A stretch of 64,000 nt of DNA from Sepiola atlantica (GCA_963556195.1 OY744547.1:2477942-2541941), one strand, 5' to 3'. Shown: positions 45,460 through 55,945, counted from the stretch's first letter. Notes: generated by a model not told the origin, from the sequence alone. Numbers and translations: made by a program.

Positions 45460-45866
45460 ATATGTATAAAGAATGATGAAAATAAAAGTTAGAAGTATTA
45501 CCGGTAATGATATTTTGGGAAAATATCCCTTCATCAGATGTGTGGTCAATTCAAACGTTCAATGAAGGTCGCTGTTTGTTATTAGATTTGTCGTAATGTG
45601 TCTGCATACTCAGGTTTTTTTGTGTTTATGTCGGCTGTGCATCATAGGAGCATGCATCTCTTTCTTGTCTTGGGATGAAATGTAGAGATTTTTATCCAGG
45701 TGATCTTCAAACCGTGGTAATAAAGAAACATAAAAATGCTGGCGAACGTATCTGTCAGCTTGAAGCGCTGATTAATGTGTATACAAAGGCAAAAGAGAAG
45801 GCAATACAATGCAGAGGTGTAACGGATAGACACGACCTGAAGCAAATTAAGACATGTAATGGTTGA
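45205..45866 (+). repeat. Interspersed repeat F, two copies about 0.5 kb apart
   Basis: GAGAAGGCAATACAATGCAG then AGGTGTAACGGATA(A/G)ACACGA occurs at 45270-45345 and 45800-45862. Related pieces are at 50045-50100 and, inverted, 37805-37850. A 63-codon frame at 45675-45866 may be a remnant of an element ORF, but I do not recognise it. Confidence 0.6.
45360..45470. repeat. (TA)n with ATGTATG interruptions
   Basis: Two TA runs separated by TATGTATGTA. Confidence 0.95.
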
Positions 45867-45904
45867 ATAAGTTAAGCAGTTTCCACTTTTTTATTAATAC
45901 AATA

Positions 45905-46110
45905 CAATACATATCCACCCAGCAGTAAATGGGTACCTGACTAAAACTCAGGGAAGGTTCAAGGCAGCAGAAGGAGAGGGATGGGCTCCGCCTTCCATAT
46001 GCTGTGCCCTAGACACGGTGATTCTTAACAAATCACCGCCGCTACGGCCATGGGCAGTGTGCGATGTCGGCAACGACACTCGTGCGCGTCCAGGCTATGC
46101 GACCTTTACC
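45905..46110 (+). other. GC-richer repeat-like segment
   Basis: CACCCAGCAGTAAATGGGTA, CTGACTAAAACTCAGGGAAG ... GCGCGTCCAGGCTATGCGAC is compositionally distinct from its AT-rich surroundings and looks like an interspersed repeat known to me from molluscan introns. Only one copy is present here. Confidence 0.4.
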
Positions 46111-46126
46111 TTTACCTTATACACAC

Positions 46127-46179
<53 letters not shown>

Positions 46180-46282
46180 AGAAAAAAGAGTGATAAATAT
46201 GCGACGATTGTCCAAATTTATTTCAAATTTCAATTGTTCAATGCAGGGTGTATTCAGTAATAAACTAGTGTTTATTATTCTT

Positions 46283-46329
46283 TCCTTAAGCCAAGGCTTT
46301 TCAAAGATCGAAATCTTATCATCAGAGGA
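46283..46329 (-). ncRNA. Hammerhead ribozyme (PLE-type), copy 5, left flank of PLE relic
   Basis: On the - strand: stem I UCCU/AGGA, CTGATGA, stem II AAGAU/AUCUU capped by UUCG, GAAA, stem III AAGCC/GGCUU, triplet UUA. It is an inverted partner of the copy at 49084-49131, with a PLE endonuclease relic in between. Confidence 0.75.
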
Positions 46330-46440
46330 GAAATACAGATGGATAAGTTGGCTTTCGAAAAAACCAAAGTTCAAATATTTGAAAAATATGAAAATTATTA
46401 TTAAAGGAATTTTTGTTAAAAAAACGCAGTGAATGAAAAG

Positions 46441-46443
<3 letters not shown>

Positions 46444-46493
<50 letters not shown>
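46444..46493. repeat. (TA)n microsatellite
   Basis: About 50 bp of pure TA inside the PLE relic. Confidence 0.95.
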
Positions 46494-46496
<3 letters not shown>

Positions 46497-46643
46497 ACCC
46501 CAATCCCCTTCTACTCTAAACTCCCACTTATACAGCCATACCTCTAACCAAGCACCCCCAATAATAGATAGTGCTCATGGGCCAACTCACATTTCCCCCA
46601 TATCCGCTCCACCCCACTTCTCCAAACAACTTTCCTCGCATAA

Positions 46644-47078
46644 CTTGGATCCCCAAACCCTTCTTCTAATACCATTAGCAATCTCAATGCAACTATAGCA
46701 CCACCCTTCAAGATACACACATATATTGGGGCGTCCTCTTTCCCCATTAAGACCCGGATCTCTAACCATATCTATTCCTTTAAAAATAGCAGCGATAACA
46801 GCACAGGCACTTCACTTTCCAATCTAATTAGAAACCTCAATCTTAAAAATACTCCCTATTCACTTCACTGGTCAATACTTAAAAAGTCCAAATCATATAC
46901 CCCTGGAGCATCCTATTGCCAACTTTGTACTCTGGAAACCTTTATGATAGCTACTGCTTCTAAATCTAAAAATATTATTAATTCTAAGAATGAACTTATC
47001 TCCAGTTGCAGGCATAAACGTAAATTCAGGTATAGCAACCATAATAATCCCCCAGACACCCCTCCCCCATTTGATTAA
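46644..47078 (+). pseudogene. Penelope-like element GIY-YIG endonuclease relic
   Basis: An open frame ending in TAA at 47076-47078 reads HTYIGASSFPIKTRISNHIY, then SLHWSILKKSKSYTPGASYC, CTLETFMIATASKSK, SKNELISSCRHKRKF. The order YIG ... R.xNH ... W.IL....Y.PG...C.LC..E ... EL...CRHK is that of the PLE C-terminal endonuclease. A stop at 46641 separates it from upstream sequence in the same frame. It sits between inverted hammerhead copies (46283 and 49084) and is followed by a long pyrimidine-rich 3' region. It is in intron 2 of the coiled-coil gene. Confidence 0.75.
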
Positions 47079-49083
47079 ATACCCTCCCTTCATCTCGGAT
47101 TTTCCCTCCTTACATCTCGAATCTCCTTTCTGGTAGTTCTAATTCCTGTTGTTCTATAATCTCTACTTATATCTCCCTCATCCCTTTAACCTTCTCTTAA
47201 CTTAATAAAATTACCCATAAACTCCGTTAGCTTCACATTTCCCTTAGTTTTAACACCTTTCTTCCATTACCCCCTAAATCTTTCCACTTAACCTCCTTAA
47301 CTATATAACTTTATTTGGCTTTCCTTTTTCTTTCCCATTTAACTTCTTTTAATACATTCGTCCGCTTCCCTTTAACACTTCCATTCTTCATTCTTTTCCC
47401 TTTCAACTTGATAACTAACCCACTCTATTCATATTATATCCTAGCCCTTTTATTTACTTGATGATTAGCCTTATCTACTCCATATCCCTTTTGCACACTT
47501 CGATATCGAACTCCTTACTGTTTCCACTGTGCACTCTAATTATTCTTCCCCTCCTGTTTTTACTTCTAAATAATTCTTCTCACTCTTTTAATAGCCTCGA
47601 TTATTCCCCCCTTGTTTTACCTCGCCCTTCGCACATCTCTCTCAGACTACTCAACCCCCAACCCGCCCTCGCTCTACATCTTTTAACCCCCATAGTATTT
47701 ACTTTTAACTGCGATCTCCACTCTCCCTCTGGCTTAATCTTTTGTCACTTCTTTAACCTTGTATATCTCTTACTTCTTCCGGCCTTCACTAACCTATTTA
47801 ACAATTTTCTTAATTAACCTCCATTTAACTTTTTTGAATAAAATTTCAAAGTTTATATTTTCCCATATCTATTTGAACTAGCATCCCGTAACTGCTTATT
47901 TCACTTCAACCCATAAGTTTTTCCACCTTGGAGATTCCCATTCCGGATATCCTCTCGAGGTCTTGTTTTCCTTTTCCTTTTCCTTATTCTAATTTTCATT
48001 CTTGAGCTCCAATCTTATCGACTTTTCCCGCATTCTATTATTAGTATCTTATTTTTATTATTTTTCATTTTTTATTCTTTCGGTCAATCCTTAATTTTCC
48101 CTGCGAGCTTAAGACTAATCTTTTTATATATTTTTCATTCTTTATTTTTTTATTTTCTTATTTCTACTTTTTATACTATTTTTATCTTTATTTTTTATCT
48201 TTATTCTTTTAATTTTTAACTCATTTTTCTAGTACTACCCTTCATATATATTTTGCCTCATTGTTTATATCTAAGGTCATTTGATTAAACATCTAAACCC
48301 GAACTCTGTTCTTATACTATAAAGATAGCACAATAGTACTGATATTTTAACCCCTTATCCTAACATTCGTTAACTTACCCCCACTCCTTTCTTCCCCTTT
48401 TCTAGTTGAATCCTAATTCGCGCTAACTTCCAATTTCAACTTTACGTTTCACCCCCACTTTCACACTCTTAGTTTTATCCGCATTCCTTCACCGCATCGC
48501 TCCCTTTCTCCTCCCCCCTCTCTTTCCTCGTACCCGTCCCTTTCTCCTCCCACACACCCCTTACCCGATCCTCCCCTGCTTACTGGTCGCATATTATATT
48601 CTTGTTTTCACTGTCTTTGCTTTTCTTCATTTATAGCCGGCTTTCTCAACTGGGCAGGCTTTAAATATTCTCGCTGCCCCTTTTTCCCACTTTAAAACAC
48701 TTTCCTTTGTCATCTCTGCCCGGGAAGTATCTTTAATGGCGAATATTTTCCACCTTAATCTCCTCTGACGCCTGCCTGCATCATCGAATGTACCTCTTAT
48801 TGGACTTTTTACCCTTTTTGGATTTTCTATTTTCGCCGTACCTGAAGTTGTGGCTTCTTGGATTTTAACTTTGAAACATCTCTCATTACTTCTCGTGCCT
48901 CTAACGACCTACCTATCTACATCTTATTCTCTCCGCTGGACTCTTCGACACCGGACTTTTTGGCAATCGGACATTTGCTTGCACCCTGGCACAGTTTTGC
49001 CCTTCGTTTCTTTCCCTACAACTTTTATTTCATTTTTTCAAATTTTAAATCTTGGCCATTGCCAACTTATCTATCCCAGCGAC

Positions 49084-49131
49084 TTCCTCTGATGATAAGA
49101 TTTTGATCTTTGAAAAGCCTGGCTTAAGGAA
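49084..49131 (+). ncRNA. Hammerhead ribozyme (PLE-type), copy 6, right flank of PLE relic
   Basis: Stem I UUCCU/AGGAA, CTGATGA, stem II AAGAU/AUCUU, GAAA, stem III AAGC/GCUU, triplet UUA. Nearly the same sequence as copy 5 but on the opposite strand, so the pair forms inverted terminal repeats. Confidence 0.75.
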
Positions 49132-49489
49132 AATTTAACTTGAATAAATTGCCTTTTTGCGGAATATACCTTGCTTTGAACTTTTGAATTGAATTTTGAT
49201 TTGGCTTTTGCTTTCTCTAATTCCTTTCCATTCTTCTTCATTTATATATATATATATATATATTAAATTCCTGAAACAGTTTTTCATGGTAAACAACTGA
49301 TGATCCCTTAAATAATGTTAGAAGCAAACTAATATAATAACTGAAAAAGTTAAATTGACTTACATGAGTGATTTTCCACTGAACGACTTAGGACTTAAGT
49401 TTTTTTTTTTTTTTTTTTAATATAGTTTTAATTGTTGAGAAACTTTCAAGACTATATATATATATATATATAATAAATATTTGTTTTTG

Positions 49490-49700
49490 TTTATTATCTA
49501 TGTATGTATATGTTTCGTACTTTTATAATCGGGACTCATCAGCATAGAGATATGACTATTCACTACCGGTCATGCGATTCGAAACCCCGGATTCCGAATA
49601 TTTTGCAACTCAAATCCCGACGTCTAGAACCACTCGGCCAACGCTGAATAGCGAATAAACTGATAATTTTAACACTTTATCCAGTGGCTTGACGTTATAA
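49490..49700 (-). mobile_element. tRNA-derived SINE with hammerhead-like tail
   Basis: On the - strand, TGGCCGAGTGG (A box, plus-strand 49631-49641) and GGTTTCGAATC (B box with one extra T) lie about 45 bp apart, like a Leu/Ser-type tRNA. About 40 bp further on are TATGCTGATGAGTCCCGAT and AAAAGTACGAAACATA, that is CTGATGA and CGAAAC cores, with TCTATG/CATAGA able to pair as stem I. Stem III is not convincing. Confidence 0.6.
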
Positions 49701-49903
49701 TAGTGTTCTACTTAATGAAAGGAACGATGCACATATAGCTAGCGACGTCATGCTGTGTTAATACTACACTTACAGTGCCCGTCTAGACGGTTTTTCTAGG
49801 AGCTACAAATATATATATATGTAAAGAATGATGAAAATAAAAGTTGGAAGAATTACAAATTTTATTAAATCATCAATAGTTCGAAAACAAGGAGAAATCT
49901 CAA

Positions 49904-49951
49904 ATCCTTAATCCATGGATTTTCAAAGATAAATTCTTCTCATCAGAGGAT
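49904..49951 (-). ncRNA. Hammerhead ribozyme (PLE-type), copy 7
   Basis: On the - strand: stem I AUCCU/AGGAU, CTGATGA, stem II GAAGA/UCUUU with an AUUUA loop, GAAA, stem III AAUCC/GGAUU, triplet UUA. It is followed on the + strand by an inverted partial copy (49955-50012) that breaks off after CTGATGAGATAT. Confidence 0.75.
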
Positions 49952-50223
49952 AAAGACCGGTAATGTAGGTATTACCGGTAATACATACATTACCGGTCTT
50001 TATCCTCTGATGAGATATAACGTATATATATGGTATATAAGATGCTGCAAGTGTTCTGATTTGTTAGATTTAAGAGATTGATGTAGTTTGTCAGCTAGTG
50101 TGTGTGTGCGTAACACGGTTCTTAAGTCACTTAACAAAAATAACTACTACCACTTCCCCCACATGCACACTCAGTGTCTTTCTCTTAAGTTGTTTTTAGT
50201 TATTGTTTTTTTTGCGCTGCCCT

Positions 50224-50262
<39 letters not shown>
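50224..50262. repeat. (CA)n microsatellite
   Basis: About 19 CA units in intron 2. Confidence 0.95.
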
Positions 50263-50512
50263 GGTTGGAAAATTCATCACAATTTCAGCTTTTTTTACCA
50301 TTTGCTACTTACATCCTTGATCCATACAGAGTTATTTCCCTTTGATTGGAACAAAAAAATAATATTTTGGAAAAACAAACCCTGCATAGTTAAAAAAAAA
50401 AGCAAAAAAAAGCAAAGCAAAACAAAGTGCAAGTAAATACACTCCCGGGAAACGCCGAGTAAATTTGAATTAATATTTCTGCTTGAGAATCATTTTATTG
50501 TTTTCGTTGCAG

Positions 50513-51061
50513 GTAACTTGGATGCTGCACCAATTGGAAGAGCAACATCTCCAGTCTATGAAGCAGCAATACGTGCAACATCAACGGAACATTCAAAGAA
50601 TCCAGGAAGATATGGAAGCGGAGATCCTTAACCAACAGGCGTCATTTGAGGAACAGATCAAGACCAAGAAGAACGCTCTCATCAAAGAGGCTTTCGGTCC
50701 GAGTAGAAGCCCGAACATGTTTCTGCATCCGAATCGGAGTCACCCGAACTTTAACAGCTATGACGCCGATATTGATCTCAGCGATAGTGAAGAGTCCGAA
50801 GACGACATGTCTCCAGGGATCGGGTCTCGAAATGAACTGAATCGTTTTGCCGTGGCCCCAACTGACAAGCATCAGTCGCAAGAAAGTGAAACCAGTTCTA
50901 AATTGTCACCAGTCTCACCGAGGAGAGAACCGTTTTCCGTTCTGACACATCGTTTGGATTCATCTGGCCTTGATCCTGGACTTATTACGGATGGCAGGGT
51001 ATTGCAAGGCGGTGTTTATGCAACACCGTTTCCGTTGTCTAAAAGTACTTTGCTGTTAAAA
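50513..51061 (+). CDS. Same gene, coding exon 3 (first coiled coil)
   Basis: Acceptor TTTTCGTTGCAG| and donor TTAAAA|GTAAGT, 549 nt, phase 0 at both ends (residues 566-748). It opens with a Gln/Glu-rich amphipathic helix (WMLHQLEEQHLQSMKQQYVQ and onward to about residue 620), then an acidic stretch (DIDLSDSEESEDD), then a Ser/Pro-rich tail with SPVSPRR. As I recall it, vertebrate MPHOSPH9 has a comparable Trp-led, Gln-rich helix ending in an IQxIQE motif, which is the main reason for the tentative family name. The frame stays open past the donor to 51265, but the downstream candidate exon does not fit in phase. Confidence 0.9.
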
Positions 51062-52229
51062 GTAAGTTCTTCAGATTTATATTTATTTGTTCTTCTCCAT
51101 CCGATTTTCGTATTTAGGGTCCTAGATTCTAGGGTGGACGACACCAAACAACATCTTACGCCTGCTTTCCATGCAGTCAAGTCCAAAGGGTTGATGTCTG
51201 AACCCATCTACGGTGAATGCCGCTTCGTTTTGTTTTTTTCCTTTTTGAGCAATGAACATCTGTAGAATGGAGCAATCGCTGGCACACCTTTTACACGTTT
51301 AGTTAGACCAGTTCCGTGGCACGAACACATTGAAGTTCGTTCAGCAGAGGTTAGGGTTAAATAATGGCCCTGTGAGGCCGGACGATGTACGTGTGGGAGA
51401 TCGTTTGGTTTGGCTTGCGCGATTTAGTGCGTGTGAACCCGTACAACTGAGTGTAAAATAAAGCTGTTCTCACAGTCGGAGCTCACAGGCGTTGACAGGG
51501 CCACCACATTGACGAGACCCCAAGTGAAGGGTCAAGGTGCACCTGCGCATCGGGGTTCTGTGACGTCACAGGCTTTTGTGTGGGAAGCAGAGTTTTGCCA
51601 GTCGGGTTTTTGGAAGCAAGCCAAACAGACGATTCCTCTATGTAGTCTTCAAATGATTAGGGGAATTAAATTCCCGAAGAGAATACAGGCATAAGATTCC
51701 TTCTTCCCCCACTCTTAGAATGGCTCAGGACTTAAGCTAGGAATAAACTACGATAAAGTAGTAATTTGGTCTCTCCCTTAACGTTGGTGAAACATCTCCA
51801 AGATCGACGGTAGACTGAAGCCTGAAATAAGCAAATCAAAATTGAAAAGATTGTTGCCTCGTGAATCGTGGTATGAAGGTTTTTGTTGCAGACACAGCGG
51901 ACGGCAATGTTCATGGCAGTACAGAAACGAAGGAAGAACTCAACCACTAGACGACATCGAGACGACACCCCTCCACGCGGCGACGAGGAAGAGAAGGTAC
52001 GAGAAACTCAAGACTATGCAACAGTGATTATTTCATAGAACAGTGTGAGCTTGTCCTCACTGTGCGCTCTCCATGCTACCAAACCTTTAAAACCAATCGA
52101 TGGAGCCGGTTTAATTCACCTCGAGCGAATGCTTTTTCAAGAAAGAAAGAAGAGTGGTTAGGGTTAAATTGCATTTTAACCAGTCGGTCACGAGTTCTAT
52201 CCCTGCTAGTGTCACCTTCGACAAGTATT
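51062..52229. other. Intron 3 sequence with old repeat-like GC-richer DNA
   Basis: 51270-51560 is GC-richer and gene-like in composition (GAGGCCGGACGATGTACGTG, CAGTCGGAGCTCACAGGCGT), possibly a decayed retroelement; no motif could be placed. The frame continuing from exon 3 to 51265 is discussed as a rejected exon. Confidence 0.4.
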
Positions 52230-52862
52230 TGACTCTAGATGCAATCCTTTACCTATCTAAGCGTCAGATATGTCCACCCTAGATGGGGAGGTACTGCTGC
52301 CCCATCTGGGGAGGTGTTACACAGAACACTCTTTTCAGAGTACAAAATCGACAAGGTGATTTCTTCTCTGCCCAACAACCCCTTTCTTACAGAAGAGATG
52401 TTGCTAGTCTTTCTCTACTCTATCGTTATTTCAATGGAAGGTGCTCGACTGAGCTCCAATCTCTAGTTTCTTCTTGTAAGACATTCACAGTAAAAACTCG
52501 TCTTCCTACCACAGTGGAAAAAAGACTTTCTTTTCTCCCTCCATGTGCCTAGCGTCAGGCATCAGTTCCATGGACAGGGCTTCCTTGCAAACGCTTCCCA
52601 CCTGTGAAACACATTACCGCAGGACTGCTTCCCTGCTGATTACAACATGGTCGTCTTCATATCCAATGCCAACAAATTCTTGCCATAAAAAGTCCCTATA
52701 AGTAATCAAATCACAGGTCACACCATTGATCAATGTTAGTACTCCCATAATGTTCCTCATCTTTCGGCTGACAATCTTTCCCGTCTCATTGACCCTTATC
52801 CTCGAGTGGCTCTTGGCCTTGATAAGTGGCGACCCAATAGTAACAAAAAAATAATAATATGC
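52230..52862 (+). pseudogene. LINE-A decayed fragment
   Basis: Frame-shifted reading of GRYCCPIWGGVTQNTLFRVQ, SYRRDVASLSLLYRYFNGRC and STELQSLV, then a decayed C-terminus and a 3' UTR with TTGGCCTTGATAAGTGGCGA and a short A-rich tail. It lies in intron 3 of the coiled-coil gene. Confidence 0.65.
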
Positions 52863-53243
52863 CATCGGTAAACCTGACCCTTATGAGTGAACTTGGTTAC
52901 AATGAAACTGGTCGAAGCTGGAAAGAGATGGGGCTTCACTGGTCCAAGGTATACAGCATTATGAATATCCATCATGCCCGGTCCCTACCCCCCAAAAAGG
53001 GGCCTTGAGAACGTTTATGTACGTTTATGTTTACCCTAAGCTATTATATTTCATCGGCCAATCACAACTTAGTATTGACACCCATCCCCAACACTTATGG
53101 TTGATTAAGCTGAGGTTACATTTTGTTACTGTCCAATCACTGTAACCCCCCCCCCCCCCCTCGAGGGGCCCCACTTTAAACTTGCCTGGTGACATAATTG
53201 CCCTCCTGTACCAACAAACCGTTTTGTCTACTTTGATGTTTTT

Positions 53244-53542
53244 CTTGGCCTTTTGGCTAAGATCAAAGTGTAGTATCTGTTCCGATGGATACTGCACCCC
53301 ATAGACCGGTATTGTCTTGGCCTTCGGGCCTTGACTTATGCCGGTCAATGGGTCTGTCCTGTGCAGTTCTAGGAGGTCCACCCTCCCAGGCTTCGCCTCC
53401 CCTCTTTGGGGAGGAGTAAGTTTATTGCTTACTGCCTGAGGCGCCCCTACCACTTTCCCGACCCGACCTTGGGTCACATCTTACTTGTGGGAGTAAGATA
53501 AAAACTGGCCTTGTGCCTAACTCCTGGAGAGGAGTAAATCAA
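53244..53542 (+). mobile_element. U2-headed SINE family 1, full-length head, internal deletion, TSD
   Basis: The + strand reads CTTGGCCTTTTGGCTAAGAT then CAAAGTGTAGTATCTGTTCC, an almost exact U2 snRNA 5' end including the branch-point-recognition GTAGTA. The body lacks about 100 bp relative to the copy at 105-441. Imperfect direct repeats TACTTTGATG(T/G)TTTTC at 53229-53243 and 53543-53557 suggest a target-site duplication. It lies in intron 3 of the coiled-coil gene. Confidence 0.8.
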
Positions 53543-53565
53543 TACTTTGATGGTTTTCTTTGTTG

Positions 53566-54048
53566 CTGAATGTTTTATCAAATGTTTCATCAAATGTTTC
53601 ATCAAATGTTTCATCAAATGTTTCATCAAATGTTTTATCAAATGTTTCATCAAATGTTTTATCAAATGTTTCATCAAATGTTATGTTTTATCAAATGTTT
53701 CATCAAATGTTTCATCAAATGTTTCATCAAATGTTTTATCAAATGTTTCATCAAATGTTTCATCAAATGTTTCATCAAATGTTTCATCAAATGTTTCATC
53801 AAATGTTTTATCAAATGTTTCATCAAATGTTTCATCAAATGTTTCATCAAATGTTTTATCAAATGTTTCATCAAATGTTTTATCAAATGTTTCATCAAAT
53901 GTTTTATCAAATGTTTTATCAAATGTTTTATCAAATGTTTTATCAAATGTTTTATCAAATGTTTTATCAAATGTTTTATCAAATGTTTCATCAAATGTTT
54001 TATCAAATGTTTCATCAAATATTTTATCAAATGTTTTATCAAATATTA
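53566..54048. repeat. Minisatellite, 12-bp unit, about 40 copies
   Basis: Unit TTT(C/T)ATCAAATG. It starts just after the target duplication of the U2-headed SINE and ends about 108 bp before exon 4. Multiple-of-three length produces open frames on both strands that are not genes. Confidence 0.95.
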
Positions 54049-54156
54049 CAAGAAGATTTCTATAAACCTCATCGTTTAGCATCAAAAACATTTTTTGAAA
54101 TGAAAATAATTGCAACATTAATTATTATATCTTTTTAAATTGTTTACATCTTTCAG

Positions 54157-54371
54157 TCGGCTCCAGTCGTAACGGAAAAATGCGGTAAACCTCCAAGTCT
54201 CGATACCAATGCCAGTTTTTCATCTGTTCTTGGAGAAGAGTTAAAATCAGAAGCTGCACTCCTGCAGGAATTGGAACAACGCCACAATCAAAGAATGCAG
54301 CAACGGCAGCTGTCTCCTGGCAGAAATTTTGACCAATTAAGTGACGACCAACTCACGGATATTCTTAATGA
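54157..54371 (+). CDS. Same gene, coding exon 4
   Basis: Acceptor CATCTTTCAG| and donor AATGA|GTAAGG, 215 nt, entering in phase 0 and leaving in phase 2 (residues 749-819). It codes a Ser-rich lead and then a short amphipathic helix rich in Glu, Gln and Arg (EAALLQELEQRHNQRMQQRQ) and a DQLSDDQLTDIL segment. The preceding intron ends with a U2-headed SINE and a roughly 480-bp 12-mer minisatellite about 110 bases upstream of the acceptor. Confidence 0.88.
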
Positions 54372-54425
54372 GTAAGGAATTTTCTTATATACAGGCATGA
54401 AAGAAGTAAATAGACACCGTTATTA

Positions 54426-55165
54426 TCTATTATATAAAGGCGAAACGTCTGTGTGTGTGTTTGTATGTTTATACTCGACAGACACCCATAAAGTTGACAT
54501 TTTCTGAATCTTCCAGGTTCCGGACGCAAAATATCCAAAAATTGAAAAAAAAAAAAAACATTGATTTCTTCGTATCCAAATTGCCCAAAACGCGTGACAT
54601 GGGGGTCACTAAATTTGGTCGCCTTATGGCGGAGATACGATCTATGCATGTGTGCGCGCATTAAACGCATGTCAACTTCAGACTTTGTTTAACTGACCTA
54701 TTTTTCGTAATATTTTATACTTTATTTGGTGGTCCTGTCGTTAGCGACGAAGGTCCACATCTAAAGCTTCCGGGTTCAATCCCAGTCGACTCTACGAATT
54801 TTTTTTCTTTTAATGGTGACCTAAATATACATCGAAAGGGGGGGGGGAGAAGACAGGGTTAGTACTTACTTTTGTCCCGGGCAACGGGGTGAGGGGAGGG
54901 CAGAAAGAGTGAGCGGGAAGACAGTGGGACGAGGGAGAGGGGTGGCGACCTGATGAGGGGGCCACTGAGGAAGACACACTTTTGCCTGCAAAGGAGGGGG
55001 GGGGGGGAAGAGAGCGGTAAGATAGTAGGGTGAGGGAGAAGGGGGCGACCGGGGAAAACACAGCTTTTGCCCCCAGAGATGAGAGAGATAATTACATTTA
55101 CCTGCTGAAAGGACGGGGAAAACGGGGGGAGTGGATCCCCGGATAACGCGGGGTACCCCTGCTAA
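54426..55165 (+). mobile_element. Non-autonomous Helitron-like element
   Basis: Starts TCTATTATATAAAGGCGAAA and ends with a hairpin CCCCGGATAACGCGGGG, then TACCCCTGCTAA (CTRR end), between an A (54425) and a T (55166), as Helitrons insert. No Rep/helicase. It lies in intron 4 of the coiled-coil gene. Similar hairpin-CTAG ends occur at 1133-1162 and 5730-5762. Confidence 0.65.
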
Positions 55166-55207
55166 TCATCAATAATGAAGACTGCTGTCAGAGAGTCTTG
55201 ATGGATA

Positions 55208-55300
55208 TAGTCATCATCATCATTGGTTTAATGTCTGGCATGTGGTGGACGGCTTTTAGAAATTGACTTCCAAATTTATCTCTGGTCAAGTTTCTTTGGA
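55208..55300 (-). pseudogene. RTE-like LINE 3' tail, decayed
   Basis: The - strand sequence before a short (GAT)n resembles the tail at 33660-33720 (AGAAATTGACTTCCAAA is shared on the + strand). The body to the right (55300-55440) is unassigned. Confidence 0.45.
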
Positions 55301-55667
55301 AGTCGGTTCCTTAACTGAGGCACATCTTTTATAGGCCAGATACCCTTCCTGCTGTCAAACCAGTGAGGTGATAGGGACCAGTGTTTTTATCGAGACCCCC
55401 ATCTCTAGGTGATTGCTCACCAAGGCTAAAGAGCGCTTTACCTGCCCTTAAATCTGGGATCTAGGCGAGATAATATGATTATTTTTCCTCTCTGATGAAT
55501 TGGGCAATCACTCGGTCAGCAGTGGAAAGTTGAATACCAAGGTTTGCAGCAATTTGATGCTGATTAAGTCTGCCTCCAAATTAACCTATAATATGGCTCC
55601 TCTGAAACTCTGAGAATTCTAATGCTTCTTTAGTTGGTGTTATACTTAAAAGGTGAGATATTTTCTT

Positions 55668-55820
55668 TTTTTATGGAAATCGCTCCAGACAAGGCATGAA
55701 GCCACTTGATGTAAGGAGCTAACAAGAACGAAATATGTTTATCGCAAAGGCAGTAGATGCCTATGGGCCGTAGTCTTGAAAAGACCAAGGCTATGGGTAG
55801 GAGGAAAACAGTCAGCAACA

Positions 55821-55851
<31 letters not shown>

Positions 55852-55945
55852 ATTTTTATGGAAATCGCTCCGGACAAGGCATAAAGCCACTTGGTGTAAA
55901 GAGCTAACAAGAACGAAATATGATTATCGCAAAGACAGGAGATGC
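55668..55945 (+). repeat. Interspersed repeat D, two direct copies
   Basis: Two partial copies (55668-55765 and 55855-55945) share AAATCGCTCC(A/G)GACAAGGCA and AACAAGAACGAAATATG. They lie in intron 4, ending about 60 bp before exon 5. Confidence 0.7.

Larger units (their letters stand above)
46130..49230 (+). mobile_element. Penelope-like element relic with inverted termini
   Basis: About 3 kb bounded by inverted repeats of roughly 70-100 bp (near 46240-46335 and 49075-49190), each with a hammerhead. The endonuclease remnant lies near the left and about 2 kb of G-poor, C/T-rich non-coding sequence follows it. PLEs are known to carry terminal repeats in either direct or inverted orientation. 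No reverse transcriptase remains in this copy. Confidence 0.6.

Noticed and set aside
45505..45545. Additional hammerhead copy
   Set aside because: The - strand has CTGATGA and a GGGA/UCCC stem, but GAAA is replaced by AAAA and stem III is missing.
51118..51212. Candidate exon between exons 3 and 4 (reads VLDSRVDDTKQ...SEPIYG)
   Set aside because: A 56-nt intron would shift the frame into a stop, and its exit phase (1) does not fit exon 4 (phase 0), while exon 3 joins exon 4 directly in phase.
53244..53300. Functional U2 snRNA gene
   Set aside because: Only the first about 40 nt match U2; the Sm site and 3' stem-loops are absent and the rest is SINE body with copies elsewhere.
53547..54138. 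Open frames KCFIKCFI, MFHQMF and IKHLMKHL
   Set aside because: A 12-bp minisatellite in intron 3.
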